Made by a program: the position numbers and the translations under genes. Shown here piece by piece: positions 1 to 9,152 of a DNA stretch of 64,000 nucleotides (positions are counted from its first letter, which is position 1; each line of letters begins with the position of its first letter). Source of the DNA: Pseudomonadota bacterium (GTDB lineage Bacteria; Pseudomonadota; Alphaproteobacteria; Rhodospirillales; Magnetospirillaceae); assembly GCA_021782815.1 (NCBI GenBank), contig JAJXUO010000010.1:1-64000 (forward strand), given 5' to 3'. The notes under the pieces are model-generated. The model ran no database searches, was not told the DNA's origin, and saw only the letters and a program-made list of their open reading frames with translations.

Positions 1-927
1 CCGCCCGCCGCCGCGTCCGGCCAACCCCAAACCACGCCACCCGCCGCCGCGCCACCACCCGCCGCCGGGAGCACAGCATCCCTGGCCTCCCCCGACAGCC
101 TGCTGCCGGGCACCGCCACCAGCGCCAGCCGCCCCGGCGCTCCGGTGCTGCAAACCCCCTTGGGCGTGCTGGCCTTGCAGGGCGGCCCGGATCTGCCGCC
201 CGGCAGCGCCGTGCTGCTGCGCCTGACCACGGCACCGGTGCCGCCGCCTGCCGTCCAGGCGGCGGCCACCCCGCCCTTTGCCGCCCTCGACCGGGCCCTG
301 GCCACCCTGGCCGCCGCCGCGCCGGCCCTGGCCGCCCAGCTCCGCGCCGCCCTGCCCGGCCTCGATGACGGCGCCTCGCCCCTGGCCCTGCGCCTGCGGG
401 CCCTGGCCGAGGCGGTGGGCGCGGGATCGGCGCACCCCCTGCTGCCCGAAGGGGCCGACGGCGCCGCCGCCGCCCAACTGCATCACGCCCTCGAGGGCTT
501 GCGCAGCACCGTCACCCTGCCCGGCAGCGGCCCCGATCCCTGGCAATGCTATCTGCTGCCTTTGCTCTTGGACGGCATCCCGCAGCCGCTGCGGCTGGTG
601 GTGCGCGAGCGGCCGCAGGGCGCCCGCGCCCAGGCCCGGCGCCGCGAGGAGGGCACCCGCTTCCTTATGGATCTCGACATGACCCGGCTGGGCCCCATGC
701 AGTTCGACGGACTGGTCAAGGCCCAGGCCAGGCGCTTCGATCTGATCATCCGCAGCCACGCCGCCCTGTCGCGCGATCTGAAAGACGGCATCACCAGCGT
801 TTTCACCACCACCCTCGACGGCTTCGGCATGAGCGGCCAGGCCAGTTTCGTGCAGACGCAGAGCTTCATCCTGCCCCGGCCGGCGGAGCGGGAAAACCCC
901 TCCCTTGCCGATCATTTTATGGCATGA
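1..927 (+). CDS. FliK-like flagellar hook-length control protein, C-terminal part (5' partial)
   Basis: The frame is open from the first base, so the true start lies upstream of the window. The visible part begins with a long Pro/Ala-rich linker. It ends in a compact domain with MDLDMTRLGPMQFDGLV followed by a segment with alternating hydrophobic residues. That layout (low-complexity Pro/Ala region, then a C-terminal domain with an 'L.PxxLGxxxF'-like core) is typical of FliK family proteins, which measure hook length and switch flagellar export specificity. The family call rests on this pattern only, and a generic Pro-rich protein is the alternative. Its stop overlaps a possible upstream start (924) of the next gene. 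Confidence 0.55.
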   Translation, partial: PPAAASGQPQTTPPAAAPPPAAGSTASLASPDSLLPGTATSASRPGAPVLQTPLGVLALQGGPDLPPGSAVLLRLTTAPVPPPAVQAAATPPFAALDRALATLAAAAPALAAQLRAALPGLDDGASPLALRLRALAEAVGAGSAHPLLPEGADGAAAAQLHHALEGLRSTVTLPGSGPDPWQCYLLPLLLDGIPQPLRLVVRERPQGARAQARRREEGTRFLMDLDMTRLGPMQFDGLVKAQARRFDLIIRSHAALSRDLKDGITSVFTTTLDGFGMSGQASFVQTQSFILPRPAERENPSLADHFMA

Positions 928-983
928 TGCTTGCTTGGGATCGGGTGATTTGTGTTGGGCAATCACTGGGTTTGCAAATCAAC

Positions 984-2483
984 ATGCGTGAAGAGAAAGG
1001 CCTTTATCCGCCCTCGGACCCGCGCGGCTATTATGCCGCGCTGGAGGTTGGCCCCTTGGCCGATCTGGCCGAGATCAAGGCGGCCTACCGCCTGAAGGCC
1101 AAATACCTGCATCCCGACCGCAACCCCACGGCCGACGCCGCCGAGGAATTCATGCGGATTTCCGAGGCCTGGCGGGTGTTGCGCGATGCCGATCGCCGCG
1201 CCCTTTACGATCGCGTGGCCACCCTGCCCGCCCTGGTGCGCCAGGTCGATCCCGATGCCCCCGATCCCCAACCCCTGTGCTGCGCCCGCTGCGGACGGCC
1301 CTCGGCCCAGCCGCGCTACATCCTGTTTCCCCAGGTCAAAAGTTTCCTGCTGAAGACGCGCCGCCAGGTCAAACAGGGCATTTTTTGCCGGGACTGCGCC
1401 GACCGCATGGCCATCCACGCCAGCACCATGACCTGGCTGCAGGGCTGGTGGGGCCTCACCGGCCCCTGGGTCAGCCTGCGCGCCCTCATCAGCAATCTTC
1501 GGGGCGGCATCCGGCCGCGCCAGGATAACCTGCGGGTGCTGCTCTATCAGTCGCGCGCCTTCCTGGCCAAGGGCGACTACGATCTGGCCCACGCCCTGGC
1601 CAAACAGGCCCGCGCCTTCGCCCGCTTTCCCGAGGAACGCGCGCGGGTCGAGCGCCTGCTGGCGCAATCGCCGCCCAGCGGCCGCACACTGAAGGACCGC
1701 TGGGCCCGTGGCGGCTACGCCGCCTTCATTCAGGGCTTCCCCTTCGTCGCCGCCCTGGCCGCCATCGCCATCACCACCGCCGTCGTCACCTTGCATCCCA
1801 TCACCGACGAAGTGGGCGCCGCCATCCTCATCCCGCCGGCCCGCGCCGGGGAAAGCCGCCATGTGGCGGTGGATCTTTTGAAAGTGCGCCAGGCGCCCGG
1901 CGACAGCCAGCCGGTGGTGGCCCTGCTGGACCGCTTCACCCCGGTGCAGGTGATCGACACCGCCGAGGGCGGCGAATGGGCCCGCATCAAAACCCCCAGC
2001 GGCCTCTCCGGCTATGTGCCGGCCCGTTTCCTGTTCGGCGGCTCGGCCCATTTGCAAAAGGACCGCTGGTGCGGCGAGCACAAGGGCCCCGCCCCCGAAA
2101 ACGGCGATGTCCTAAGCCGGCGCACCGGCGGCGAGCATCGCCTGGACGTGACCAATGAGAGCAGCGACGACGCGGTGGTGCGCCTGAAAACCCCCACCGG
2201 CCATACCGTGCTGTCGTTCTTCGTGGGCGCCGATTCCACCGCCACCATCGACGGCATCCCCGACGGCGTGTTCCGCGTGGCCTTCGCCACCGGCGAGAAT
2301 TTCAGCCGCACCTGCGGCATTTATCTCGACAATATGCGGGCCTTCATGGTGCCCAACGCCCAAAGCTTCGAGGCCCGGCCCAACCAGAACAACGACCTGC
2401 ATCTGGCCCTGACCATTCCCGATATCGGCCCCGGCCCCGATCAGGCCCACCCCTTCCCGCTGGACCGTTTCCTGAACAACTGA
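984..2483 (+). CDS. J-domain protein with zinc-binding Cys pairs, one TM segment and a bacterial SH3 domain
   Basis: A 499-residue protein. Residues about 14-78 form a J domain with the HPD motif at 43-45, the part that stimulates DnaK ATPase. Two Cys pairs follow (CARC near 100-103, CRDC near 135-138), possibly one zinc site. A hydrophobic segment at about 248-270 is a likely single TM helix, and residues about 293-350 resemble an SH3_3 domain (VRQAPG, WARIKTPSG, GYVPARFLF). It would place a DnaK co-chaperone at the inner membrane with its SH3-like part in the periplasm. I chose ATG 984 because the J domain starts soon after it; in-frame ATGs at 924 and 927 are possible, and none has a strong ribosome site. 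The stop codon abuts a repeat element. Confidence 0.7.
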   Translation: MREEKGLYPPSDPRGYYAALEVGPLADLAEIKAAYRLKAKYLHPDRNPTADAAEEFMRISEAWRVLRDADRRALYDRVATLPALVRQVDPDAPDPQPLCCARCGRPSAQPRYILFPQVKSFLLKTRRQVKQGIFCRDCADRMAIHASTMTWLQGWWGLTGPWVSLRALISNLRGGIRPRQDNLRVLLYQSRAFLAKGDYDLAHALAKQARAFARFPEERARVERLLAQSPPSGRTLKDRWARGGYAAFIQGFPFVAALAAIAITTAVVTLHPITDEVGAAILIPPARAGESRHVAVDLLKVRQAPGDSQPVVALLDRFTPVQVIDTAEGGEWARIKTPSGLSGYVPARFLFGGSAHLQKDRWCGEHKGPAPENGDVLSRRTGGEHRLDVTNESSDDAVVRLKTPTGHTVLSFFVGADSTATIDGIPDGVFRVAFATGENFSRTCGIYLDNMRAFMVPNAQSFEARPNQNNDLHLALTIPDIGPGPDQAHPFPLDRFLNN

Positions 2484-2656
2484 TACCAAATTGCAGTGAT
2501 CGGAACCGATCACTGCCCCCTCATACGCCGGGCGGGTTTCTCCGAAACCCTTGGCGTCGTGCCTGATGGCGCGCTTTGCCTCACCGCGCCATCAGGCGCG
2601 CGTCGCCTTGCTCCTCACCGGCGTCGCGATGAGCCCTGCTCACCGCGCCTTGGTAT
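2483..2656. repeat. Dispersed structured repeat, copy C1 (ATACCAA ends)
   Basis: A 174-bp element with inverted termini ATACCAA (2483-2489) and TTGGTAT (2650-2656). It contains an 11-bp-arm hairpin GCAGTGATCGG/CCGATCACTGC (2493-2516) and the shared family box CCCTCATACGCCGGGCG. Stem-loop 1 is GGGTTTC-TCC-GAAACCC (2534-2550), followed by CTTGGC. A further hairpin has 12-bp arms CCTGATGGCGCG/CGCGCCATCAGG, and the last is GCGATGAGC-CCT-GCTCACCGC with one mismatch. A closely similar but shorter copy lies inverted at 54510-54656. Its first base is the last base of the upstream TGA. Confidence 0.85.
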
Positions 2657-2664
2657 GACGCCGC

Positions 2665-2991
2665 TCAGAAATTCATGTTGCTGAGGATCGAAACCGAGAC
2701 ATCGACGGTTTTGATGCCGGGCACCGCCGCCACGATATCGTGCACCTCCTGGCGTTCCAGATCGCTGTCGACGCCGCCGGTGACATAGGCGGCATCGCCG
2801 ATCACCTGCACATAAAGAGGATTGACCATCAGGGCCGGGTGGCTGTCGAGGGCCGTCCGCACCTTGGCGGCCAGGGCGTCGTCGGCGGCGCAGCCCCCCG
2901 GGCCGCAGGGTGGGCGCAGGCCGCAGGCGGCCAGCAGCAGGGGCAACAAGGCGGCCGTCAGCAGGCGGCGCGGTAACGGGGGCAGGGACAT
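2665..2991 (-). CDS. BON-domain lipoprotein
   Basis: A 108-residue protein. Residues 1-23 are a lipoprotein signal peptide with lipobox LAAC and Cys23 as the predicted lipidated residue. Residues about 40-104 match a BON domain (KVRTALDSHP, VTGGVDSDLERQEV, VPGIKTVDVSV), which usually binds phospholipid at periplasmic membrane faces. ATG 2991 was chosen because it begins the signal peptide; the frame stays open further upstream inside the kinase gene without coding character. The gene lies 37 nt downstream of the kinase gene on the same strand and could be its last cistron. A role in envelope stability is inferred from the family alone. Confidence 0.8.
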   Translation of the reverse strand: MSLPPLPRRLLTAALLPLLLAACGLRPPCGPGGCAADDALAAKVRTALDSHPALMVNPLYVQVIGDAAYVTGGVDSDLERQEVHDIVAAVPGIKTVDVSVSILSNMNF

Positions 2992-3028
2992 CCAAAAAAC
3001 CCAGTCGTGCGGAACCGGCCCCACTCTA

Positions 3029-5311
3029 TCAAACTTTTTCCGCACCCGGTGTGACATCCTCGAGGCCCACCGGCAGGGTGAAACGGAAGCGGCAGCCGGG
3101 CCCCTCGGCCGGTGTGGTGTCCAGCCAGATGCGGCCGCCATGGTGGTGAACGATCTTGCGGCACACCGCCAGGCCGATGCCGGTGCCTTCGTATTCGTCG
3201 CGGGCATGCAGGCGCTGGAAGATGCCGAACACCCGCTCGGCGTAATCAGGGGCGATGCCGATGCCGTTGTCCTTGACCTCGAAGCACCACAGGGCGCCAT
3301 CGCGCCAGGCCGACACCGCGATCTCGGGCGGACGGTCGGGCGCGCGGTATTTGATGGCGTTGCCCAGAAGGTTCTGCATCAGCCGCACCAGTTCGGACCG
3401 GCTGCCCAGCACGGTGGGCAGATCGTCGGCAATGCTGACGCGGGCGGCGGCCAGTTCGATCACCGCCTCCAGATTGAGCCGGGTTTCGGCCAGGACATCG
3501 GCCATCGACACCGGCTCGAAGGGCTGCGACACCCGGCCGATGCGGGAATAATCCAGAAGATCGAGGATCAGCTTGTCCATGCGCCGGGCCCCGTCCTTGG
3601 CGAAGGCGATGAACTCCATGGCCTCGGTATCCAGGCGCTCGCCATAGCGGCGGGCCAGCAGCGACACGTAGGAACTGACCATGCGCAGAGGTTCGCGCAG
3701 ATCGTGCGACACCACATAGGCGAACTGCTCCAGTTCGGCATTGGAGCGCTCCAGTTCCAGCACCACCTGCCGCTGCTGGTCGGCCAGGCGCTTCTGCTCG
3801 GTGATGTCGGACTTGACCCCGACATAGCTGATGATCTCGTCCTGATCGTTGCGCACCGGTGAGATGGAGACGTTTTCCCAGAAGAAGTCTCCGTTCTTGC
3901 GGCGGTTGCACAGCTCGCCGGTCCAGACGCCGCCGCCGCTGATGGTGCGCCACAGATCGCCGTACACCGCCTCCGAAACCATACCCGATTTCAAAAGGCG
4001 GGGCGTTTGCCCCACCACCTCCCCGGCCGCGTATCCCGACACCCGGCAGAACCAGGGATTGACGTACCGGATAACCCCCGAAACATCGGTGATCAGGATG
4101 GCGGCCGGGCTCTGTTCCACGGCGGTGAACAGCCGCAACAGCTCGTCCTCGGCCTGCTTCTGCTCGGTCAGATCGGTGGTCAGGCGAAGAAAGCCGCCAT
4201 CGGCCATCGGGGCGTGGCTGAAAAGATAGCAGCGGCCGTCCGCCGTGCGCTGCACCCAGGAGGATTTATCCGGCCCCCGCGGCTGATCCGCGGCGTCCTT
4301 CAGAAAACCCGACCCCTCGAGTTCGGCCAACAGATCGTCGTAAAGGGCGCCGGGCCGCATCTTTCCGGCCAGGGGCGGGAAGAAATCGGCGCATTGACGG
4401 TTGCACAACACCAGGCGGCGGTCGCCGTCATAAAGGGCCAGGGCGCCCTGCATGGTCTCGATGGCGTCGGTCAGACGGTGGGTGGCGGCCTGGGCCGAGA
4501 CGCGGGCCCGGTAAAGCTGCACCATGCTGCCGCCCAGCGCCGCCAGCAGGGCGAGGCAGAACATGGCCAGGCTGCCGCCCAGCCACAAAACCCGGATTTC
4601 GCTGCGTTCATGCCGCTGGGCGAACAGTTCGCGCCAGCGCTCCAGCCGCGCGGCGCTGCCGCTGTGATCGTAGGCCCGCATCAACTGCGACAAACCGGCG
4701 CGCTGACGGGCGTAAACCTCCACCAGATCGGCGATGGCGGTGATATCGGGGTGGCCCGACAGGGCGCGCACCTCGCGCAGCAGCGCCAGCAGACGCAGCC
4801 GCGCCTGTTCGCCGCCGGTCACATGGTAAACCAGCATCTGCGCCGACACGTCGCCCAACAACCGGGTTTGCCCGATGGACAGATGATCGGCGGCAATGGC
4901 CCGGTCCACCGCGAAAGGCACATAGGCGATCTGGTTGCGCAGGAAGGCGGTGGTGCTTTTCAGATTTTCCACCAGCTCCAGCTTGTCGGACAGGGCGGCG
5001 CCATAGGCCTGGGCGGTCTCGTCCAGCGCGGCATCGTCCTCGTCGCGCGACGACCGCTCCAGGGCGCGCCGCGCCGCCTCCAGGCGATGGGTGGTGCGCA
5101 CCACGCCGTCATAGTCCTGCACCTGCAGGGCCGCCACCCGCAACATGTCGGCGTCGAGGCCGGTTTCGGCCTCGGCCAGCCGGGTCATGGATTGATCCAG
5201 CCCATGCTCCCGCTCCAGCCGGCCGCGCAGCATCAACAGGTTGAAGCCGGTCACGCCCGCCCCCACCCCCAGCAGCAACAGCGCGGCCGCCACCATATGT
5301 CTGCCGTTCAT
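3029..5311 (-). CDS. Membrane PAS sensor histidine kinase
   Basis: A 760-residue sensor kinase. TM1 is at about 6-28 and TM2 at about 243-268, bracketing a mostly helical periplasmic region of about 210 residues. A degenerate PAS-like segment lies at 285-390 and a clear PAS domain at about 398-508 (ending SDITEQK). The HisKA box SHDLREP carries the predicted phospho-acceptor His536. The HATPase has LLGNAIKY (N box), DNGIGIAP (G1) and GTGIGLAV (G2). No receiver domain is attached and no response regulator is adjacent, so the partner is unknown. The PAS lacks the LOV-type Cys motif. Its ATG overlaps the stop of the peroxidase gene in an ATGA, so the two genes are co-transcribed. Confidence 0.88.
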   Translation of the reverse strand: MNGRHMVAAALLLLGVGAGVTGFNLLMLRGRLEREHGLDQSMTRLAEAETGLDADMLRVAALQVQDYDGVVRTTHRLEAARRALERSSRDEDDAALDETAQAYGAALSDKLELVENLKSTTAFLRNQIAYVPFAVDRAIAADHLSIGQTRLLGDVSAQMLVYHVTGGEQARLRLLALLREVRALSGHPDITAIADLVEVYARQRAGLSQLMRAYDHSGSAARLERWRELFAQRHERSEIRVLWLGGSLAMFCLALLAALGGSMVQLYRARVSAQAATHRLTDAIETMQGALALYDGDRRLVLCNRQCADFFPPLAGKMRPGALYDDLLAELEGSGFLKDAADQPRGPDKSSWVQRTADGRCYLFSHAPMADGGFLRLTTDLTEQKQAEDELLRLFTAVEQSPAAILITDVSGVIRYVNPWFCRVSGYAAGEVVGQTPRLLKSGMVSEAVYGDLWRTISGGGVWTGELCNRRKNGDFFWENVSISPVRNDQDEIISYVGVKSDITEQKRLADQQRQVVLELERSNAELEQFAYVVSHDLREPLRMVSSYVSLLARRYGERLDTEAMEFIAFAKDGARRMDKLILDLLDYSRIGRVSQPFEPVSMADVLAETRLNLEAVIELAAARVSIADDLPTVLGSRSELVRLMQNLLGNAIKYRAPDRPPEIAVSAWRDGALWCFEVKDNGIGIAPDYAERVFGIFQRLHARDEYEGTGIGLAVCRKIVHHHGGRIWLDTTPAEGPGCRFRFTLPVGLEDVTPGAEKV

Positions 5312-6288
5312 GGAGCGCTCCCCACCGAAGTATCCCCCACCAGACTGCCCAGAAATGCGATGATCAGATGAATATCCCCATCGGGAATGGTCTGCCCCAG
5401 CTGATAGCGCCCCATCAGGCGGATGGCCTCCTCCAGGCTGGGCACGCTGCCGTCATGAAAATAAGGGCCGTTCACCGTGGCCAGACGCAGGCTGGGCACC
5501 TTGAACACATAGCGGTCGCGCGCCAGCCCGGTCACGTTGAAGCGGCCGAGGTCGGCGGTGGTGAGATGGACCTTACGCCCCCAGTAATCCCCCACGAAAC
5601 CGAACTTCTGGTACATGTTGCCGCCCACATTGGCCCCCTGATGACAGGAGGCGCAGCCGTAGGATTTGAACAGGGCGTAGCCCTTGCGCTCGTTGTCGTT
5701 GAGGGCGTTGTCGTCGCCCAGAAGATAGGCGTCGAAGCGGGAATTGACGGTGATCAGGCCGCGTTCGAAGGTGGCGATGGCGTCGGAGACGGATGCCTTG
5801 TCGGGACCATGGCCGTAGAGGCGGCGGAAAGCGGCGGCGTAGTCCGGGGCGGCGGCCAGGCGGCGCAGCAGCCCCGGCCAGGTGGAGCCCATTTCCAGCG
5901 GATTGGTGACGGGGCCCGACACCTGATCCTCCAGGGTGGCGGCCCGTCCGTCCCAGAACTGCGCCACATTGAGGGCGGCGTTGAACACGGTGGGCGCCCG
6001 CACCGCCCCCCGCGCCCCGTGAATGCCGATGGAGCGGGCGCGGTGATCGCTGCCGCCCTTGGACAGATCATGGCAGGATTGGCAGGAAATGCTGCCGTCG
6101 GCCGATAGAATGGGATCGAAAAACAGCCGCCGCCCCAAGGCCGCCTTACCGGGATCGAGCCCCTGGATGGCGACCAGCGGCCGCAAGGGCTCTCCCGCTC
6201 CGGGAGGAACCGCCGCCCGCGCCGGGGCCGAAACGGCCAGCGCCATAGCCCCGCACCAGACCGATATTGCGAAGAGCCCGCGGATCAT
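5308..6288 (-). CDS. Periplasmic di-heme cytochrome c peroxidase family protein
   Basis: A 326-residue protein. An N-terminal signal peptide ends near APARA (residues 21-25). Two c-type heme sites are visible: CQSCH (Cys69, Cys72, His73) and CASCH (Cys212, Cys215, His216). Sequence around them (GRRLFFDPILS, APTVFNAALN, FWDGRAATLEDQ, PSLRLATVNGPYFHDGS) matches bacterial CcpA/MauG peroxidases, which reduce H2O2 with electrons from small cytochromes. ATG 6288 follows a GGAGG-like site; an open upstream extension lacks a signal sequence. Co-transcription with the kinase suggests a redox or peroxide stimulus. Substrate specificity (peroxidase versus a MauG-like role) cannot be told from sequence. 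Confidence 0.87.
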   Translation of the reverse strand: MIRGLFAISVWCGAMALAVSAPARAAVPPGAGEPLRPLVAIQGLDPGKAALGRRLFFDPILSADGSISCQSCHDLSKGGSDHRARSIGIHGARGAVRAPTVFNAALNVAQFWDGRAATLEDQVSGPVTNPLEMGSTWPGLLRRLAAAPDYAAAFRRLYGHGPDKASVSDAIATFERGLITVNSRFDAYLLGDDNALNDNERKGYALFKSYGCASCHQGANVGGNMYQKFGFVGDYWGRKVHLTTADLGRFNVTGLARDRYVFKVPSLRLATVNGPYFHDGSVPSLEEAIRLMGRYQLGQTIPDGDIHLIIAFLGSLVGDTSVGSAP

Positions 6289-6383
6289 CTCCCCGCCTCC
6301 CGTTTTTCTTAAAAGAAGCTTAGTCCCAACCGCATACCCCGGCAACTGTGGCAATTTACATATCTCACCCTCGCGAAGCGCCC

Positions 6384-6432
6384 CCCGCCGCCCTGACGGC
6401 TTTTTGCGAAAGCTTGTTTGCCGGGCGGCGGG
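6384..6432 (+). promoter_or_regulatory. Long-range inverted repeat in the thrC leader
   Basis: Perfect 10-bp arms, CCCGCCGCCC (6384-6393) and GGGCGGCGGG (6423-6432), enclose a 29-nt loop containing a T5 run. It sits 51 nt before the thrC start, in the divergent space between the peroxidase gene and thrC. It could be a leader-RNA hairpin or chance in GC-rich DNA. No leader peptide rich in Thr or Ile codons was found. Confidence 0.3.
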
Positions 6433-6483
6433 TCAGTATGGTGTGCGGTCGCGATCCTTCAGGTCTGTCGGGTGGAGTGTTCC

Positions 6484-7884
6484 TTGACCTATCACAGCAC
6501 GCGGGGCCAGGCCCCGGTTCTTGCCTTCGATGACGTTCTGCTGGCCGGTCTGGCCCGGGACGGCGGCCTTTACCTGCCGCAAACCTGGCCGCAGTTCTCC
6601 AAGACCGAGATGGCCGCCATGGCCGGGTTGCCTTATGCCGAGCTGGCGACGCGGGTGATGACCCCCTTCCTCGACGGCACCCTGCACGCAGACGATTTCG
6701 CCGCCCTGGTGGCCGAGACCTATGCCGGTTTCGAACATGCCGCCGTGGCGCCCCTGAAGGAACTGGGCCGCAACGACTGGCTTTTGGAGCTGTTTCACGG
6801 CCCCACCCTGGCCTTCAAGGACTATGCCCTGCAGCTTCTGGGCCGCCTGTTCGACCATGTGCTGACCCGGAAGGGCCGCCGCGTCACCATCGTCGGCGCC
6901 ACCTCGGGCGATACCGGCTCGGCCGCCATCGAAGCCTGCCGCGACCGCGCGGCGGTGGACATCATCATCCTGCATCCGCATGGCCGGGTTTCCGAGGTGC
7001 AGCGCCGCCAGATGACCACCGTGGCCTCGGCCAACGTGCACAACGTCGCCCTCGACGGCACCTTCGACGATTGCCAGGACATGGTGAAAGCCATGTTCAA
7101 CGACCAGACCTTCCGCGACGAGCTGCAGCTGTCGGCGGTCAATTCCATCAACTGGGCCCGCATCATGGCCCAGATCGTCTATTACTTCGCCGCCGGCACC
7201 GCGCTCGGCGCGCCGCACCGCCCCGTCTCCTTCGCCGTGCCCACCGGCAATTTCGGCAATGTCTACGCCGCCTTCGCCGCCCGGCGCATGGGTCTGCCCA
7301 TCCCGCAGCTGGTGGTGGGCTCCAACGCCAACGACATTCTCACCCGCTTCTTCGAAAGCGGCGCCATGCGCATGGACGGCGTGCGCCCCACCCTGTCGCC
7401 CAGCATGGACATTCAGGTCTCGTCCAATTTCGAGCGCTATCTCTTCGACATGCTGAACGAGGACGGCGCCCGCGTACGCGCCTTCATGGAAGCCTTCCGC
7501 GCCGACGGCCGCTACACGGTGGACCCGGCGGTGATGCGAGACATCGGCGCCCTGTTCTCGGGCCACCGCCTCGACGACGAGGCCACCCGCCAGACCATCC
7601 GTCGCCTCTATGAGGAAACCGGCGAGCTTCTGGACCCCCATTCGGCCATCGGCGTCGCCGCCGGGCGGGCCTGCCGCCGCGATGCCGCCACCCCCATGGT
7701 GGCCCTGGCCACCGCCCATCCCGCCAAGTTCCCCGCCGCCGTCGAGGCCGCCACCGGGGTGCGTCCGGCCCTGCCGCCGCGCCTGGCCGACCTGTTCGAG
7801 CGCCCGGAACGCTACGACGTGCTGCCCAACGATCTGGAAACGGTGAAGGCCTATGTGCGCCGCGCCGCGCGGGTGACGGCATGA
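6484..7884 (+). CDS. thrC: Threonine synthase
   Basis: Converts O-phosphohomoserine to threonine with PLP in the cytoplasm. The 466-residue product opens with TYHSTRG, the usual N-terminus of proteobacterial ThrC. It carries the PLP-lysine region HGPTLAFKDYALQLLG, the phosphate-binding TSGDTGSAA motif and the PTGNFGNV segment. The start is read as TTG 6484, preceded by GGTGGAG; this gives the family length, whereas upstream frames add unrelated sequence. GTG 6472 is the alternative. The stop overlaps the ATG of the M16 peptidase (ATGA), an order common in alphaproteobacteria. Confidence 0.95.
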   Translation: MTYHSTRGQAPVLAFDDVLLAGLARDGGLYLPQTWPQFSKTEMAAMAGLPYAELATRVMTPFLDGTLHADDFAALVAETYAGFEHAAVAPLKELGRNDWLLELFHGPTLAFKDYALQLLGRLFDHVLTRKGRRVTIVGATSGDTGSAAIEACRDRAAVDIIILHPHGRVSEVQRRQMTTVASANVHNVALDGTFDDCQDMVKAMFNDQTFRDELQLSAVNSINWARIMAQIVYYFAAGTALGAPHRPVSFAVPTGNFGNVYAAFAARRMGLPIPQLVVGSNANDILTRFFESGAMRMDGVRPTLSPSMDIQVSSNFERYLFDMLNEDGARVRAFMEAFRADGRYTVDPAVMRDIGALFSGHRLDDEATRQTIRRLYEETGELLDPHSAIGVAAGRACRRDAATPMVALATAHPAKFPAAVEAATGVRPALPPRLADLFERPERYDVLPNDLETVKAYVRRAARVTA

Positions 7885-9152
7885 GCGCCGAAAGCTTCCG
7901 CCTGACCACCCTGGACAACGGCCTCATCGTCGCCACCGACGCCATGACCACGGTGGAAACCGCCTCGGTGGGGGTGTGGGTCAATGCCGGCACCCGCCAC
8001 GAAACCGCCGAGATCAACGGCATCTCGCACATGCTGGAGCATATGGCCTTCAAGGGCACGCGCCGGCGCTCGGCCCAGGGCATCGCCGAGGAGATCGAGG
8101 CGGTGGGCGGCCATCTCAACGCCTATACCTCGCGCGAGCACACCGCCTATTACGCCAAGGTGCTGAAGGAAGACCGCGCCCTGGCCCTGGACATCATCGC
8201 CGACATCCTGCAGCACTCCACCCTCGACGCCGGCGAGCTGGCCCGCGAGCAGGCGGTGGTGGTGCAGGAGATCAGCCAGGCCATCGACACCCCGGACGAC
8301 ATCATCTTCGATCACTTCCAGGCCACCGCCTATCCCGATCAGGCGGTGGGGCGTCCGGTGCTGGGCACCGCCGACCTGGTGCGCGGCTTCACCCGCGACA
8401 CCCTGGCCCATTACATGAGCGCCCATTACGGCCCGCGCCGCATGGTGCTGACCGCCGCCGGCAATCTCGACCACGACGCCCTGGTGGACGAGGCCCGCGC
8501 CCTCTTTACCGCCCTGCCCGGCGACAGCCTGCCGCCGCACGATCCGGCCCGCTACGCCGGCGGCGACTACCGCGAGGAACGCGACCTCGAACAGGTGCAT
8601 CTGGTGCTGGGCTTCAAGGGCGTGCCCTACGACGATCCCGATTTCTACGCCGCCTCGGTGCTCTCCACCCTGCTGGGCGGCGGCATGTCGTCGCGGCTGT
8701 TCCAGGAGGTGCGGGAAAAGCGCGGCCTGGTCTACGGCATCTACTCCTTCCTGACCTCGTTCAACGACGGCGGCCTGTTCTCCATCTATGCCGGCACCGG
8801 CGAGGACGAGGCCGCCGAGGTGCTACCGGTGGTGTGCGACGAGGTGATGAAGGTCACCCACGGCGTCACCGCCGACGAGGTGCTGCGCGCCCGCGCCCAG
8901 CTCAAGGCCAGCATTCTCATGTCCCTGGAAAGCAGCAGTTCGCGCTGCGAGCAGCTGGCCCGCCAGATGCTGGCCTTCGGCCGTCCCCTCACCACCGCCG
9001 AGGTGGTGGGGCATATCGAGGCGGTGGACGAGGCGGCGGTGCTGCGCGTGGCCAAGCGGCTGTTCGCCGGCACCAGCGCCCCCACCTTCGCCGCCATCGG
9101 CCCCCTGGGCGGCGTCGAGGATTATGCCAGCCTGACGGCGCGTCTCGGCTAG
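7881..9152 (+). CDS. M16 family zinc peptidase (mitochondrial processing peptidase-like)
   Basis: A 423-residue M16B peptidase related to the mitochondrial processing peptidase beta subunit. The inverted zinc motif HMLEH (His50, Glu53, His54) is intact, with LNAYTSREHTAYYAKVL and a downstream acidic ligand region near residues 125-135. The C-terminal half has the inactive-lobe signature LLGGGMSSRLFQEVREKRGLVY. No signal peptide is present, so it is probably cytoplasmic. It is translationally coupled to thrC by a 4-nt overlap. Its TAG stop is read from the first bases of the adjacent MITE-like element, so the original C-terminus may have differed slightly. Confidence 0.9.
   Translation: MSAESFRLTTLDNGLIVATDAMTTVETASVGVWVNAGTRHETAEINGISHMLEHMAFKGTRRRSAQGIAEEIEAVGGHLNAYTSREHTAYYAKVLKEDRALALDIIADILQHSTLDAGELAREQAVVVQEISQAIDTPDDIIFDHFQATAYPDQAVGRPVLGTADLVRGFTRDTLAHYMSAHYGPRRMVLTAAGNLDHDALVDEARALFTALPGDSLPPHDPARYAGGDYREERDLEQVHLVLGFKGVPYDDPDFYAASVLSTLLGGGMSSRLFQEVREKRGLVYGIYSFLTSFNDGGLFSIYAGTGEDEAAEVLPVVCDEVMKVTHGVTADEVLRARAQLKASILMSLESSSSRCEQLARQMLAFGRPLTTAEVVGHIEAVDEAAVLRVAKRLFAGTSAPTFAAIGPLGGVEDYASLTARLG

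Noticed and set aside
3029-5311. Blue-light (LOV) sensing by the PAS domain of the kinase
   Set aside because: The Cys-containing GRNCRFLQ motif is replaced by GQTPRLLKSG, so flavin photochemistry is not supported.
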